Of a stretch of 24,682 nt of DNA, positions 13,059 through 21,185 are shown piece by piece. The DNA comes from RGIG4103 sp045644605. Lineage in GTDB: Bacteria; Bacillota; Clostridia; RUG12999. The translations under genes were made by a program, and so were the position numbers. The notes under the pieces are model-generated. The model was not told the origin of the DNA and searched no databases. It saw nothing but the letters and a program-made list of their open reading frames with translations. The DNA lies in assembly GCA_045644605.1 (NCBI GenBank), contig JAZRHB010000031.1, positions 1 through 24,682 on the forward strand, given 5' to 3'. How positions within the stretch are numbered: the first letter of the stretch is position 1; each line of letters begins with the position of its first letter.

Positions 13059-15283
13059 TGGAAATATACATAGCAAAAAGCGCAGGCTTTTGTTTTGGCG
13101 TGCGCCGTGCAGTTAACGATGCAGTTGCCGCAATTGAAAAATTCGGCGGAACAATAAATACATATGGCGAGCTTATTCATAATCCGCAGGAGGTTGACAG
13201 ACTTTCTGCGCTTGGAATAGTGCCCGTATCCTCCCTTGACGGCGACCTTAGTGAGCGCATTATTATCCGTACACACGGTGCAGGAGAGGCAATTATAGAC
13301 AAACTCGTCGAAAATGGACACGAAATTATTGATTTAACGTGCCCTTTTGTAAAAAAAATTCATAATATTTCAAATAACTATTGCAAAATGGGTATAAAAA
13401 CTGTTATAATAGGTGATAAGCGACATCCCGAAGTAATCGGCATAACAGGCTGGTGTGAAAACAGCGTGGTTGTTTCAAGCGTGGAGGACGTAAAGGAAAA
13501 CATAAAGCCCGATGAAAAGATAGGCGTTGTTTCCCAGACCACTATGGATAGAAAAACGTGGGACATACTTACAAAAGCAATTCTTGAAATAAACCCGGAT
13601 GCAGATATTAACGATACAATCTGCAGCGCAACAGCCGAAAGGCAAACGGAAGCGGCAGACCTTGCAACTAAAGTGGACGCAATGTTTGTTATCGGCGGGA
13701 AAAGCAGTTCAAACACAAAAAAACTGTATGAAGTGTGCAAGGAAAGGTGCAAAAACACCTTTTATATAGAAAAAGCCGAAGAAATTGATTTTTCAAGGCT
13801 TGAAAACTGCTCTAAAATTGGTATAACGGCCGGAGCATCAACGCCCGACCAAATAATAAAGGAGGTATTTAATACCATGGAAAAACTCAACAATCAGGAA
13901 ACTATGAGTTTCGAAGAAATGCTTGATGAGTCATTAAAATCTTTAAATACAGGAGACACGGTTGTGGGCACAGTTGTCGATGTTAGACCGACTGAAATTG
14001 TGCTTGAATTAGTAGGTTGTAAATACAACGGTATAATTGACCTTGCTAACCTTTCGGATGACCCGACAAAAAAACCGTCGGATCTTGTTAAGAAAGGCGA
14101 CGAACTTGAAGCGTTTGTTATCCAGGTTGATGATAACAACGGTCAGGTAAGACTCTCAAGAAGAAAACTTGAACAGGAAAAGAACTGGGCAAAAGTTCAG
14201 GAAGCTTTTGATTCTCAGGAAATTCTTGACGCAAAAGTTGTGGAAATTGTAAATGGCGGAGTTAACGTTATTGCACTTGACACAAAAATGTTTGTACCTG
14301 CATCTCAGGCATCAGACAGATTTATGGAAGACTTAAGCATCCTCTCCGGCAAAGAAGTTAAAGTACGTGTACTTGACATTGCAAAAGGCAGAAGACGCAG
14401 AGTCGTTGCATCTATCAAATCTGTACTTAAAGAAGAAAAACAGAAAGCTAAAGATGCATTCTGGGCAGAAGCTGAAGAAGGCAAAGAATATACAGGAACA
14501 GTAAGCTCTATCGCACCGTTCGGCGTATTTGTAAACATCGGCGGAGTTGACGGACTTGTTCACATTTCCGAACTTTCATGGAAAAAAATTACTCACCCGA
14601 AACAGGTAGTAAAAGAAGGCGACGAAATAAACGTTTATGTAAAAGCTCTTGATAGAGAAAATCAGAAAATTTCTCTCTCCTGCAAAAAAGAAGAAGACAA
14701 CCCGTGGACCAAATTCGCTGCCAAATACGAAATTGGTGCAATTGCAAACGGTACAGTTGTAAGACTTGTTCCGTTTGGCGCATTTGTTGACATTGACGGC
14801 GTTGACGGACTTATCCATATTTCCGAAATTTCATGGAGAAGAATCAACCATCCGTCCGAAGTTCTTAAAGAAGGACAGGTTGTTGAAGTTATCATCAAAG
14901 AAATCGATGAAGAAAACCAGAAAATTTCTTTGGGCTACAAACGCACAGAAGATAATCCGTGGGAAATCTTCAAAAGCAAATATGCAGTTGGCGACAGCGT
15001 AGAATGTAAAGTTGTAAGAACAGTTGCATTCGGTGCATTTGCTGAAATCATTGAAGGTGTAGACGGACTTATCCACATTTCTCAGATTTCAAACAAACAC
15101 ATTGCAACAGTTGCAGAAGCTCTCAAACCGGGCGATGTTGTAACAGCACAGATTACTGAAATCAAACCGGAAGACGGTAAAGTATCTCTCAGCATCAAAG
15201 CTCTTCTTGAAGACGAAGCAGTAGAAGAAGCTCCCGCTGAAGAAGCAGTAGCAGAAGAAGCTCCCGCTGAAGACGCAGAATAA
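13058..15283 (+). CDS. ispH: IspH (HMBPP reductase) fused to ribosomal protein S1 domains
   Basis: Bifunctional polypeptide known in Clostridia. Residues 1 to about 275 are IspH, the [4Fe-4S] enzyme that makes IPP/DMAPP in the last step of the MEP pathway; cluster cysteines C12 (GFCFGV), C95 (LTCPF) and C189 (TICSA) and active-site H41, H74, H123 and E125 are present. Residues about 299-715 hold five S1 RNA-binding repeats (about 299-368, 386-456, 475-543, 559-628, 644-715), the last three closest to consensus (PFGxFV..GVDGLxHIS). An acidic Ala/Glu tail with two EEAPAE units ends the protein. An in-frame ATG at 13877 (residue 274) with its own AAAGGAGG could give a separate S1 protein. A terminator follows at 15305. 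Confidence 0.95.
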   Translation: MEIYIAKSAGFCFGVRRAVNDAVAAIEKFGGTINTYGELIHNPQEVDRLSALGIVPVSSLDGDLSERIIIRTHGAGEAIIDKLVENGHEIIDLTCPFVKKIHNISNNYCKMGIKTVIIGDKRHPEVIGITGWCENSVVVSSVEDVKENIKPDEKIGVVSQTTMDRKTWDILTKAILEINPDADINDTICSATAERQTEAADLATKVDAMFVIGGKSSSNTKKLYEVCKERCKNTFYIEKAEEIDFSRLENCSKIGITAGASTPDQIIKEVFNTMEKLNNQETMSFEEMLDESLKSLNTGDTVVGTVVDVRPTEIVLELVGCKYNGIIDLANLSDDPTKKPSDLVKKGDELEAFVIQVDDNNGQVRLSRRKLEQEKNWAKVQEAFDSQEILDAKVVEIVNGGVNVIALDTKMFVPASQASDRFMEDLSILSGKEVKVRVLDIAKGRRRRVVASIKSVLKEEKQKAKDAFWAEAEEGKEYTGTVSSIAPFGVFVNIGGVDGLVHISELSWKKITHPKQVVKEGDEINVYVKALDRENQKISLSCKKEEDNPWTKFAAKYEIGAIANGTVVRLVPFGAFVDIDGVDGLIHISEISWRRINHPSEVLKEGQVVEVIIKEIDEENQKISLGYKRTEDNPWEIFKSKYAVGDSVECKVVRTVAFGAFAEIIEGVDGLIHISQISNKHIATVAEALKPGDVVTAQITEIKPEDGKVSLSIKALLEDEAVEEAPAEEAVAEEAPAEDAE
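13858..13879 (+). promoter_or_regulatory. Internal ribosome binding site and in-frame ATG at the IspH/S1 junction
   Basis: AAAGGAGG (13858-13865) is followed 11 bases later by ATG (13877-13879), in frame with the fusion as Met274, exactly where IspH homology ends and the S1 region begins. Initiation here would give a free protein of 468 residues beginning MEKLNNQETMSFEEML. Confidence 0.6.
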
Positions 15284-15304
15284 TTTATTTTACAAATAGA
15301 CACG

Positions 15305-15337
15305 GGGAACTTTCAGCGAAAGTTCCCTTGTTTTTTT
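15305..15337 (+). terminator. Terminator after the ispH-S1 gene
   Basis: GGGAACTTTC (15305-15314) and GAAAGTTCCC (15318-15327) form a perfect 10-bp stem with a 3-nt loop, followed by TTGTTTTTTT. The next gene's ribosome binding site starts immediately afterwards, so that gene depends on read-through or on a promoter within or before the hairpin. Confidence 0.9.
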
Positions 15338-15348
15338 AAGGTGAAGAT

Positions 15349-16305
15349 ATGAACGTATACGATTTTGACAAAACCATATATGACGGGGACTCAACAGTAG
15401 ATTTTTATTTCTACTGTTTAAAACGCTGCCCGAAAACAATTCTTCGGGTGCCGGCGGTATTATGGTATGCAATTTTGTATATGCTTCAGATTTACACAAA
15501 AACGCAGTTTAAAGAAAAGTTTTATATATTTTTAAAAGACATAAAAAACATTGACCGAATGGTAAGATTTTTCTGGAAATCCCACGAAAAACACATAAAA
15601 GGATTTCATAAAAAAGGCGGACTTGTAATTTCTGCATCACCCGAATTTTTGCTTGCGCCCATATGCGAAAAGCTTGAAATGAGCCTACTCGCATCACGCG
15701 TTGATAAGCATACGGGAAAATACACCGGCGAAAACTGCTATGGAGAAGAAAAAGTAAAGAGATTCAATGAATTGTATAAAGGAACGAAAATAAAAGAATT
15801 TTATTCTGATTCCTTGTCTGATAAACCGCTTGCCGATATGGCAAAATCGGCATTTATAGTAAAAAAAGAAAAGCTTATTCCGTGGGATGAATATAAACCA
15901 TCAAAAATAAAAACCACATTTTTCACAAGACGGTTTTTGAGTTTTGTAGGGGTAGGCGCGGCAAACACCATAATCTGCACACTTTTGTCATATATATATT
16001 CAGCGGTTATTAATCGGAACATTGCTTTTACACTTGGGTATATAACAAGTCTTATAATTTCGTATTTTGTGAACAGTACATTTACGTTTAAAGAAAGCCT
16101 TGCGGCATCAAGGTTTGTTAAATATATCATATCTTACATACCAAACTTTTTAATTCAGCAAATGGTTGTTATACTGTGCATTGAGGTGTTTGGCATATAT
16201 AAACTGATTGCATATGTGCTTGCGGCGGGGGTAGGCGTGCCGCTAACCTTTATAATAATGAAAGCGTTTGTGTTTAAACGGAGAAAATCAAATGAAAAGC
16301 TATAA
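15349..16305 (+). CDS. HAD-IB phosphatase fused to a GtrA-like membrane domain
   Basis: Residues 1 to about 180 are a HAD-superfamily subclass IB phosphatase: nucleophile D5 and acid/base D7 in DFDKT, the motif-II serine in ISASPEF (S95), K135 or a neighbouring lysine, and the metal-binding SDSLSDKP (D154, D158). Residues about 193-310 are a GtrA domain with four hydrophobic segments, starting RRFLSFVGVGAANTI and including the YFVNSTFTFKES loop. GtrA proteins are linked to flipping or handling polyprenyl-phosphate sugars, so a lipid-linked phosphate substrate is a plausible inference. The start has AAGGTGA six bases upstream. The 3' end overlaps the RluA-type gene by 14 bp. Confidence 0.85.
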   Translation: MNVYDFDKTIYDGDSTVDFYFYCLKRCPKTILRVPAVLWYAILYMLQIYTKTQFKEKFYIFLKDIKNIDRMVRFFWKSHEKHIKGFHKKGGLVISASPEFLLAPICEKLEMSLLASRVDKHTGKYTGENCYGEEKVKRFNELYKGTKIKEFYSDSLSDKPLADMAKSAFIVKKEKLIPWDEYKPSKIKTTFFTRRFLSFVGVGAANTIICTLLSYIYSAVINRNIAFTLGYITSLIISYFVNSTFTFKESLAASRFVKYIISYIPNFLIQQMVVILCIEVFGIYKLIAYVLAAGVGVPLTFIIMKAFVFKRRKSNEKL

Positions 16306-17275
16306 CATCGGCATAAATGATGCGGGTCAGCGTGTGGATAAGTTTATTACAAAGCTTTGTCCCAATCTTCCCAAAAGTATGCTTTATAAATATATACGAA
16401 TAAAACGTATCAAAGTAAATAAAAAAAGAACCGAAATTGGTTATATACTGAACGAAAACGACCTTGTGGAGCTTTATATAAACGACGAGTTTTTTAGCGA
16501 AGAGAAAGCGGATATGTCGTTTATGGAAAGCGGCGGCGAGATTGACGCAGTATATGAGGACGAACACATCCTTATTGTCAATAAACCCGCAGGCGTTATA
16601 GTTCACGAGGATAATAATATAAAAGGAAATACCCTTGTTGACAGTATAAAAAAATATTTGTATAATAAGGGTGAATATAATCCGCAGGAGGAAAACACGT
16701 TTGCGCCTGCACTTTGTAATCGTATCGACAGAAACACCGAAGGGCTTGTAATTGCGGCAAAAACAGCCGCCGCACTTAGGGAAATGGCGGAAAAAATCCG
16801 CACCGGGCAGATACGAAAATATTACTACACTCTTGTAATGGGTGTGCCATATCCGGAAAATGCCGACCTTTTTGCTTATCTTATAAAAAATGATGCCGAA
16901 AACAAGGTAGAAATTTTTGATGATTATGTTGACGGCGCACGCGAAATTCATACCGAATATAAAACGGTGGAAAGCTTTGGCTGGGGCGCTATTTTAGAAA
17001 TAAATTTACATACGGGTCGGCCGCATCAAATAAGGGCGCATCTTGCGCATATCGGTTATCCCGTAGCGGGCGACGGCAAATACGGAAATCCGGGGTTTAA
17101 CAAAAAAACCGGGCTTTCACATCAGGTACTGTCGGCATACAAACTGGTGTTTGATTTTGATGATAATAAGGGCACGCTCGGCTACCTTAATGGTAAAACG
17201 GTGTGTCTTGATAAGGATAAATGCAGCGTGTTTAAAACTGCAAAAAGAGTAGGAGGAAAATACAATGAATCATAA
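16292..17275 (+). CDS. RluA-family pseudouridine synthase
   Basis: Isomerises uridine to pseudouridine in rRNA or tRNA. An N-terminal S4 RNA-binding domain (about residues 7-65) precedes a catalytic domain with the family motif NRIDRNTEGLV, whose D146 is the catalytic aspartate, and the LHTGRPHQIRAHLAHIGYPVAGDGKYG block. The frame extends back to a GTG at 16268, but GGAG at 16280-16283 sits 8 bases before the ATG at 16292, which is preferred (327 residues). The start overlaps the HAD-GtrA stop by 14 bp and the end overlaps the next gene by 11 bp. RluC/RluD-type 23S rRNA activity is likely, but the exact target cannot be read. Confidence 0.92.
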   Translation: MKSYNIGINDAGQRVDKFITKLCPNLPKSMLYKYIRIKRIKVNKKRTEIGYILNENDLVELYINDEFFSEEKADMSFMESGGEIDAVYEDEHILIVNKPAGVIVHEDNNIKGNTLVDSIKKYLYNKGEYNPQEENTFAPALCNRIDRNTEGLVIAAKTAAALREMAEKIRTGQIRKYYYTLVMGVPYPENADLFAYLIKNDAENKVEIFDDYVDGAREIHTEYKTVESFGWGAILEINLHTGRPHQIRAHLAHIGYPVAGDGKYGNPGFNKKTGLSHQVLSAYKLVFDFDDNKGTLGYLNGKTVCLDKDKCSVFKTAKRVGGKYNES

Positions 17276-18302
17276 AGAGGATTTTGAACCGAGCAGAGGA
17301 TATAAAGAAGCTCAATTTAACGAATTAACAAGCTATATTGATGCACTGCGCAAGGCGTCCGATGAGGACAGAAAGGCATATTTTGTGCCTGATATGACAT
17401 CACCTGAAGCGTATGAAAAAAGTCTGGAAAGCTACCGCAAAGATTTTGCCGATATGCTTGGCTATCCGCTTAATTGTATTGACGATTTCAGAAGCGAGGA
17501 CCCCGTACTTACGGAAGAAACCTTTGTTTGTGAGGATGATGATACAACCTGTCACCGACTTGTTATTTCCGTTGGCGACGGACTTTCCATATACGGACTT
17601 TTCTTTAAACCAAAAAAGGAAGGCAAGCTGCCATTTATGATAACGCAGTCGGGATTTGGCGGCACACCTGAAATCTGTTCAGGATTTTATCAGACCACCG
17701 GTAACTACAGCGATATGGTTGAAAGAACATACACAAAAGGAATTGCTACATTTGTTCCTCAGCTTATGCTGTGGGGCGAAGATAAAGGACCGAAATTTGA
17801 ACGGGCGGAGCTTGACAGAAGCCTTAAACAGTGCGGCTCAAGTCTTGCGGCAGTAGAAATTTTCAAGCTCAGAAGAGCGCTTGATTATTTTGAAAAACGT
17901 GACGATATTGATGAAAACAGAATGGGTATGCTCGGACTTTCCTACGGCGGATTTTTCACCCTGTTTACAACCGCGCTTGATACTCGTATAAAGCTTGCGC
18001 TTTCATCATGCTTCTTTAATAACAGATATTTCAATAACTGGGCTGACTGGGTGTGGGATGAAAGCGGCAAAAAATTCCTTGACCCTGAAATTGCAATGAT
18101 GATTTGCCCGAGAAGATTTTGTATAGAAGTAGGAAAAGAAGATGCAACCTTTACTTTTGATAAGGTTAAACCTGAAGTGGAAAAGGTAAGAAAAACCTAC
18201 GAAGCACTTGGTATTGCGGACAGATTTACATTTAATCCGCATCCCGGCGGACACGCATTTGATAAGGGCGACACCGGAATGGATATACTGAAGTATTTAT
18301 AA
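17265..18302 (+). CDS. Alpha/beta hydrolase, acetyl-xylan-esterase/dienelactone-hydrolase-like
   Basis: Predicted cytoplasmic serine hydrolase of 345 residues without a signal peptide. The nucleophile elbow is GLSYGG with S226; the likely acid is D293 in VGKEDATF and the base H330 in HPGGHAF, completing the triad. The oxyanion region is near QSGFGG (128-133). A charged helical N-terminal extension of about 90 residues precedes the hydrolase fold. The start has AGGAGG well placed. It overlaps the pseudouridine synthase gene by 11 bp, which implies cotranscription but not an obvious shared pathway. The substrate is unknown; acetyl or other short acyl esters of sugars are possible. Repeat element B2 begins within a few bases of the stop. 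Confidence 0.8.
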   Translation: MNHKEDFEPSRGYKEAQFNELTSYIDALRKASDEDRKAYFVPDMTSPEAYEKSLESYRKDFADMLGYPLNCIDDFRSEDPVLTEETFVCEDDDTTCHRLVISVGDGLSIYGLFFKPKKEGKLPFMITQSGFGGTPEICSGFYQTTGNYSDMVERTYTKGIATFVPQLMLWGEDKGPKFERAELDRSLKQCGSSLAAVEIFKLRRALDYFEKRDDIDENRMGMLGLSYGGFFTLFTTALDTRIKLALSSCFFNNRYFNNWADWVWDESGKKFLDPEIAMMICPRRFCIEVGKEDATFTFDKVKPEVEKVRKTYEALGIADRFTFNPHPGGHAFDKGDTGMDILKYL

Positions 18303-18305
18303 GCC

Positions 18306-18760
18306 TGCTGAAAATGCGCCGATCGCGCAGGAAAGGGCTGTAATAAAGGAAAAGCAAAGCTTTTTATGTAAGTATATGATAAGGGGCTGTAGCAAAATGC
18401 ACAGACCGCATAAAGAATAAATTATTTCGCTATAAAGCTGTTTAAAGCTAACAGTTTTTATAATGAAATAAAAAAATAGATGTAGAAATTCGTCATTTGA
18501 CGAATTTCACTATATTATTCCTTTATGCTATGAACAAACTTCACCGCTTGGCGTACCTTTGTACGCCGTCGGGCATGGTCGGGAAAGGCTTTCCCGACTT
18601 CAGTTTGTCCATTCTGCACAATTGTTCTTTCGCCCCTTTTTGTTTCAATTTCCTGCGCTACGGTCCCTCCTCACCTCTCGGAGTACCCACGTACACCTTC
18701 GGGATTCGGATGAACCGTTCTGCATCATTTTCAGTGCGGCTTGCTGAAAATGCGTAGATA
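18306..18760. repeat. MITE-like structured element, copy B2 (outer), interrupted by copy B1
   Basis: The outer copy is split into a left part (18306-18380) and a right part (18639-18760). CTGAAAATG (18309-18317) is inverted as CATTTTCAG (18726-18734), and GCGCAGGAAA (18325-18334) as TTTCCTGCGC (18649-18658). The right part repeats the phrase CTACGG, CCTCACCTCTCGG, GTAC-CCAC-GTAC and ACCGTTCTGCATC found in copy A. TGCTGAAAATGCG also occurs directly at 18306-18318 and 18742-18754. No plausible gene lies in this gap of more than 500 bp after the hydrolase gene. Confidence 0.65.
18381..18638. repeat. MITE-like structured element, copy B1 (nested in B2)
   Basis: Bounded by AAGGGGC (18381-18387) and GCCCCTT (18632-18638). 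Next inside, GCAAAATGCACAGACCG and the inverse of CAGTTTGTCCATTCTGC match at 13 of 17 positions. Internal parts follow the order of copy A: GCATAAAG/CTTTATGC (18408-18415, 18521-18528), hairpin GAAATTCGTCA/TGACGAATTTC (18485-18508), hairpin GGCGTAC-CTTT-GTACGCC (18550-18567). It has an extra 9-bp hairpin GTCGGGAAA-GGC-TTTCCCGAC (18578-18598). The GGGGCTGTAGCAAAATG end resembles terminal repeats of insertion sequences. Confidence 0.68.
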
Positions 18761-18770
18761 AGTAAATAAA

Positions 18771-18815
18771 CCTAAAATAATAAAGGCTCCTTTTGGGAGC
18801 CTTTATTATTTTAGG
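18771..18815. terminator. Bidirectional terminator between the hydrolase and yycI-like genes
   Basis: A perfect 20-bp stem pairs CCTAAAATAATAAAGGCTCC (18771-18790) with its inverse at 18796-18815 around a 5-nt loop. It is GC-rich at the loop end and AT-rich outside, able to terminate the hydrolase operon on the plus strand and the walRK cluster on the minus strand. Confidence 0.85.
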
Positions 18816-18845
18816 AGAGAGGAAATGAAAACTTTTATCTCAATA

Positions 18846-19655
18846 CTAATACATAATTTCGCCTTTTATGTTTGCATACAGAAAATCGCCGTTAGAAGCA
18901 TCGTACATATAATATCCCGAGATGCAAGTGATTTTGTATGCGGGGATAACCGAAACAAGCTTGTGCTGTGTATCTCTGTAAATTGTGCCAAGCGAATACC
19001 CCGTTTCAATAAGGGTAATTTCTTCGCCGACGGGATTTTTATACGGATTTTCCGTAAAATTTATCAGTATGCTTGTAACAGGAGTAAGCTGAGAAGAAGC
19101 TTTTTTTGATGTACTGCCGGCGGAATCGGATAAAATCCAGTATCCGTTTGCACCGGATATACCGCCGTTGTCAGCTGTTTTTACAAAAACTTCAGTTTCA
19201 AAAATCACGTTTCCGTCAACAGACTGTTTTACATAAAAACATCCGTCGGAAAGGGTAATAGCAGATTCTTCGGCATAAATTCCCATATTTTCAAGTGCCT
19301 GTTTATATGCAATTTTTGAACCGGTTATTGCTTTCGGCGAGGGGTCTGTAAAATAAAACTCGCTTTCCGAAAAGCTTATGCTTGCGCCGGCTCCGGATTT
19401 AAGTATGCTTTCCGCTCTTGTATTGTCCGTCCATTCGTTTTTAAGCTCAACCACACCCATATTCGGTATAGTTTTTGGCACAACATCCTTTGCAATACTT
19501 ATGTTATTGCGCCTTAAGATACTGATGGTATCTTCAATAAGTGTATCGTCAATTACGGGTGAGGTATAGCTTGTCATAATTATGCCGGAAACAAGCACAA
19601 GGTCAATTACAAGAAAAATTATAATAAGGATTGTTTTAACTCTCGTCCAGTGCAT
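18846..19655 (-). CDS. yycI: YycI-like regulatory protein of the WalRK system
   Basis: Membrane-anchored extracytoplasmic protein of 269 residues. The start, MHWTRVKTILIIIFLVIDLVL, is the hallmark YycI opening: a short basic segment then one membrane helix (about 8-28). The rest is predicted outside the cell, with a YycI-type domain over about 35-265. In B. subtilis YycI and YycH contact WalK in the membrane and adjust its kinase activity. It starts 8 bp after the yycH-like stop with AGGTGAG upstream and ends 30 bp from the bidirectional terminator, so it is the last gene of the cluster. Assignment rests on opening motif, size and position. Confidence 0.78.
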   Translation of the reverse strand: MHWTRVKTILIIIFLVIDLVLVSGIIMTSYTSPVIDDTLIEDTISILRRNNISIAKDVVPKTIPNMGVVELKNEWTDNTRAESILKSGAGASISFSESEFYFTDPSPKAITGSKIAYKQALENMGIYAEESAITLSDGCFYVKQSVDGNVIFETEVFVKTADNGGISGANGYWILSDSAGSTSKKASSQLTPVTSILINFTENPYKNPVGEEITLIETGYSLGTIYRDTQHKLVSVIPAYKITCISGYYMYDASNGDFLYANIKGEIMY

Positions 19656-19663
19656 ACGCTCAC

Positions 19664-21100
19664 CTACTCCCGTATAATGTTTATTTCTCCGTGGTCTTTA
19701 AGCTGTGCGCACCAGAGAATAGATACGTCGCCGCCGGTAGTGCAAACATAGGATTTATATAATTCCGATACGTCTACTGAATCGACGGAATTTTCAAACT
19801 GTGAATACAAAAGGTCAACCGCCTTTATCATTGAAGAGGTAGTCACGGTGTCCCCTGACGGTGCAAACTTGTAAACGTAGTGTTTATACGATACAATCTT
19901 ACCGTCGCGGATTGTGATTGTTATAGGATGGAGGACACTCTCGCCATCAACTATTGTTACGGATTTGCCGTTTACAAGATAGTCTATGTTTATAACTGCA
20001 GAAAAGTTTTGATTTGTAATTCCATACAAATCGGAAGCAATATGAAGCTGCATTTCGTGGGCACCGCAGTCAATCATAACGTTTTGTATAAGACTGTATA
20101 TATTACCAAGTACCGCCGATTTGTTGTTTGAATTGCTTGTAACTAAAACGCCTTCGTTTTCGGCGGTATATTCTATAACTCCGTTTTTAGAAAACTTAAT
20201 GGTACCGTTTTTATTTACAAAAGCGGTTACGTCATCTTTTTCAACATATCTTCGGGTTGATGTTGGTGAAAATCCAAACAAAGAAACAATTCTGTCAGCT
20301 GCCGACGGATTATCGGTTATTTCTGTAAAAATAGCGGGTGTGCTGACGGCAAGTGAGTTTACAGACTCATCCGCAAGCCCGATGGTTATATAAGAATCAA
20401 GCAGTATGTTATGTGAAATATCTTCTGTTTCCTGTTGTTTTGCTTCATCAAATCCAAGCTCAAACGCAAACGGAATGTTTTGTGCAGAGCCTGATTCAAT
20501 ATGCGATTCAATCAGCTGCAGTAAAGAATCGCGCTTGAGTTCAGACGTAATTTTATATATTTCGCCCGAAACAGAATCCTTAAAATAAGAAGTTACTTTC
20601 TGGATTACCGCATCACCCGGTGTAAGCAGAATGCAGTCAGTAGCGGTTACGGGCAAATCTTCGCTTACATAAGAAAGAAGTTCTTTTCCGTAGGCGTTTC
20701 CGAAATCAAGAAAAACAGACTGGGTTTTAAGTGCCGCTTCAAACTCTTCTTTTGTGGCAGCAGAAGCCTTTGCTCCGGAAAAGCCGATGTTGGAGGATAA
20801 TGATACAAGCGACTCGTAACACGAATCAAACGCGGATGTGCCTTTTTCAAAAATATTGCGTTTGCCGCCGCCTGTTATAATAAGACGTTTCGGCATAACA
20901 ATATCTTCGGCAGATGCCGGTTCAGATTTTGATGATGCATCAAAAAGCCCGAAAAATGATTTGCCGGCAGGGTCCGAATTGTACGACCATATCCAGTTAC
21001 CGAACCACAACCTGAAAAACAAAACCAGGCTGAGCAGTATCAGAAACACAAGAACTATATTTTTGTAAAGCTCTTTGCGATTAAGCTTTTTTCTTGCCAT
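19664..21100 (-). CDS. yycH: YycH-like regulatory protein of the WalRK system
   Basis: Predicted 478-residue protein with one N-terminal membrane helix (about 14-32, after a basic MARKKLNRKELYKN start) and a large extracytoplasmic part, the YycH layout. The frame runs upstream to 21172, but AGAGGTGT just before the ATG at 21100 fixes that start, and the longer version would begin inside the preceding terminator region. A YycH-like gene directly before yycI in a walRK cluster supports the call, although sequence similarity of YycH proteins is low. A terminator lies 55 bp upstream, after the secreted-protein gene, so expression may depend on read-through. Confidence 0.75.
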   Translation of the reverse strand: MARKKLNRKELYKNIVLVFLILLSLVLFFRLWFGNWIWSYNSDPAGKSFFGLFDASSKSEPASAEDIVMPKRLIITGGGKRNIFEKGTSAFDSCYESLVSLSSNIGFSGAKASAATKEEFEAALKTQSVFLDFGNAYGKELLSYVSEDLPVTATDCILLTPGDAVIQKVTSYFKDSVSGEIYKITSELKRDSLLQLIESHIESGSAQNIPFAFELGFDEAKQQETEDISHNILLDSYITIGLADESVNSLAVSTPAIFTEITDNPSAADRIVSLFGFSPTSTRRYVEKDDVTAFVNKNGTIKFSKNGVIEYTAENEGVLVTSNSNNKSAVLGNIYSLIQNVMIDCGAHEMQLHIASDLYGITNQNFSAVINIDYLVNGKSVTIVDGESVLHPITITIRDGKIVSYKHYVYKFAPSGDTVTTSSMIKAVDLLYSQFENSVDSVDVSELYKSYVCTTGGDVSILWCAQLKDHGEINIIRE

Positions 21101-21154
21101 TTTACACCTCTTGGAAAAATAGGGGCAGCCTCTGCCCTGCTGTATAAAAACAAA

Positions 21155-21180
21155 AATCGGGCTTGATACCAAACCCGATT
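21155..21180 (-). terminator. Terminator between the secreted-protein gene and yycH
   Basis: On the minus strand AATCGGG (21180-21174) pairs with CCCGATT (21161-21155), with a further inner TTG/CAA pairing, followed by TTTGTTTTT. It comes 5 bp after the secreted-protein stop and may set a lower level for yycHI. Confidence 0.75.
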
Positions 21181-21185
21181 AAAAA

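Noticed and set aside
14333..15076. Several long antisense frames opposite the S1 repeats, and similar ones opposite the RNase Y coiled coil
   Set aside because: They are shadows created by the biased codon use of highly expressed or low-complexity genes and lack ribosome binding sites and homology.
15221..15280. Repeated GAAGAAGCTCCCGCTGAAG units at the end of the S1 gene as a DNA repeat element
   Set aside because: They encode the acidic Glu/Ala-Pro tail common in S1 proteins. The repeat is explained by coding.
18497..18757. 86-codon frame in the repeat region at 18.5 kb
   Set aside because: It follows the palindromic repeat parts, has no Shine-Dalgarno, and the related copy at 5.9 kb does not keep an equivalent frame.
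21101..21172. Longer N-terminus for the YycH-like protein
   Set aside because: It would be translated from the terminator of the preceding gene. The ribosome binding site and basic-plus-helix start are at 21100.
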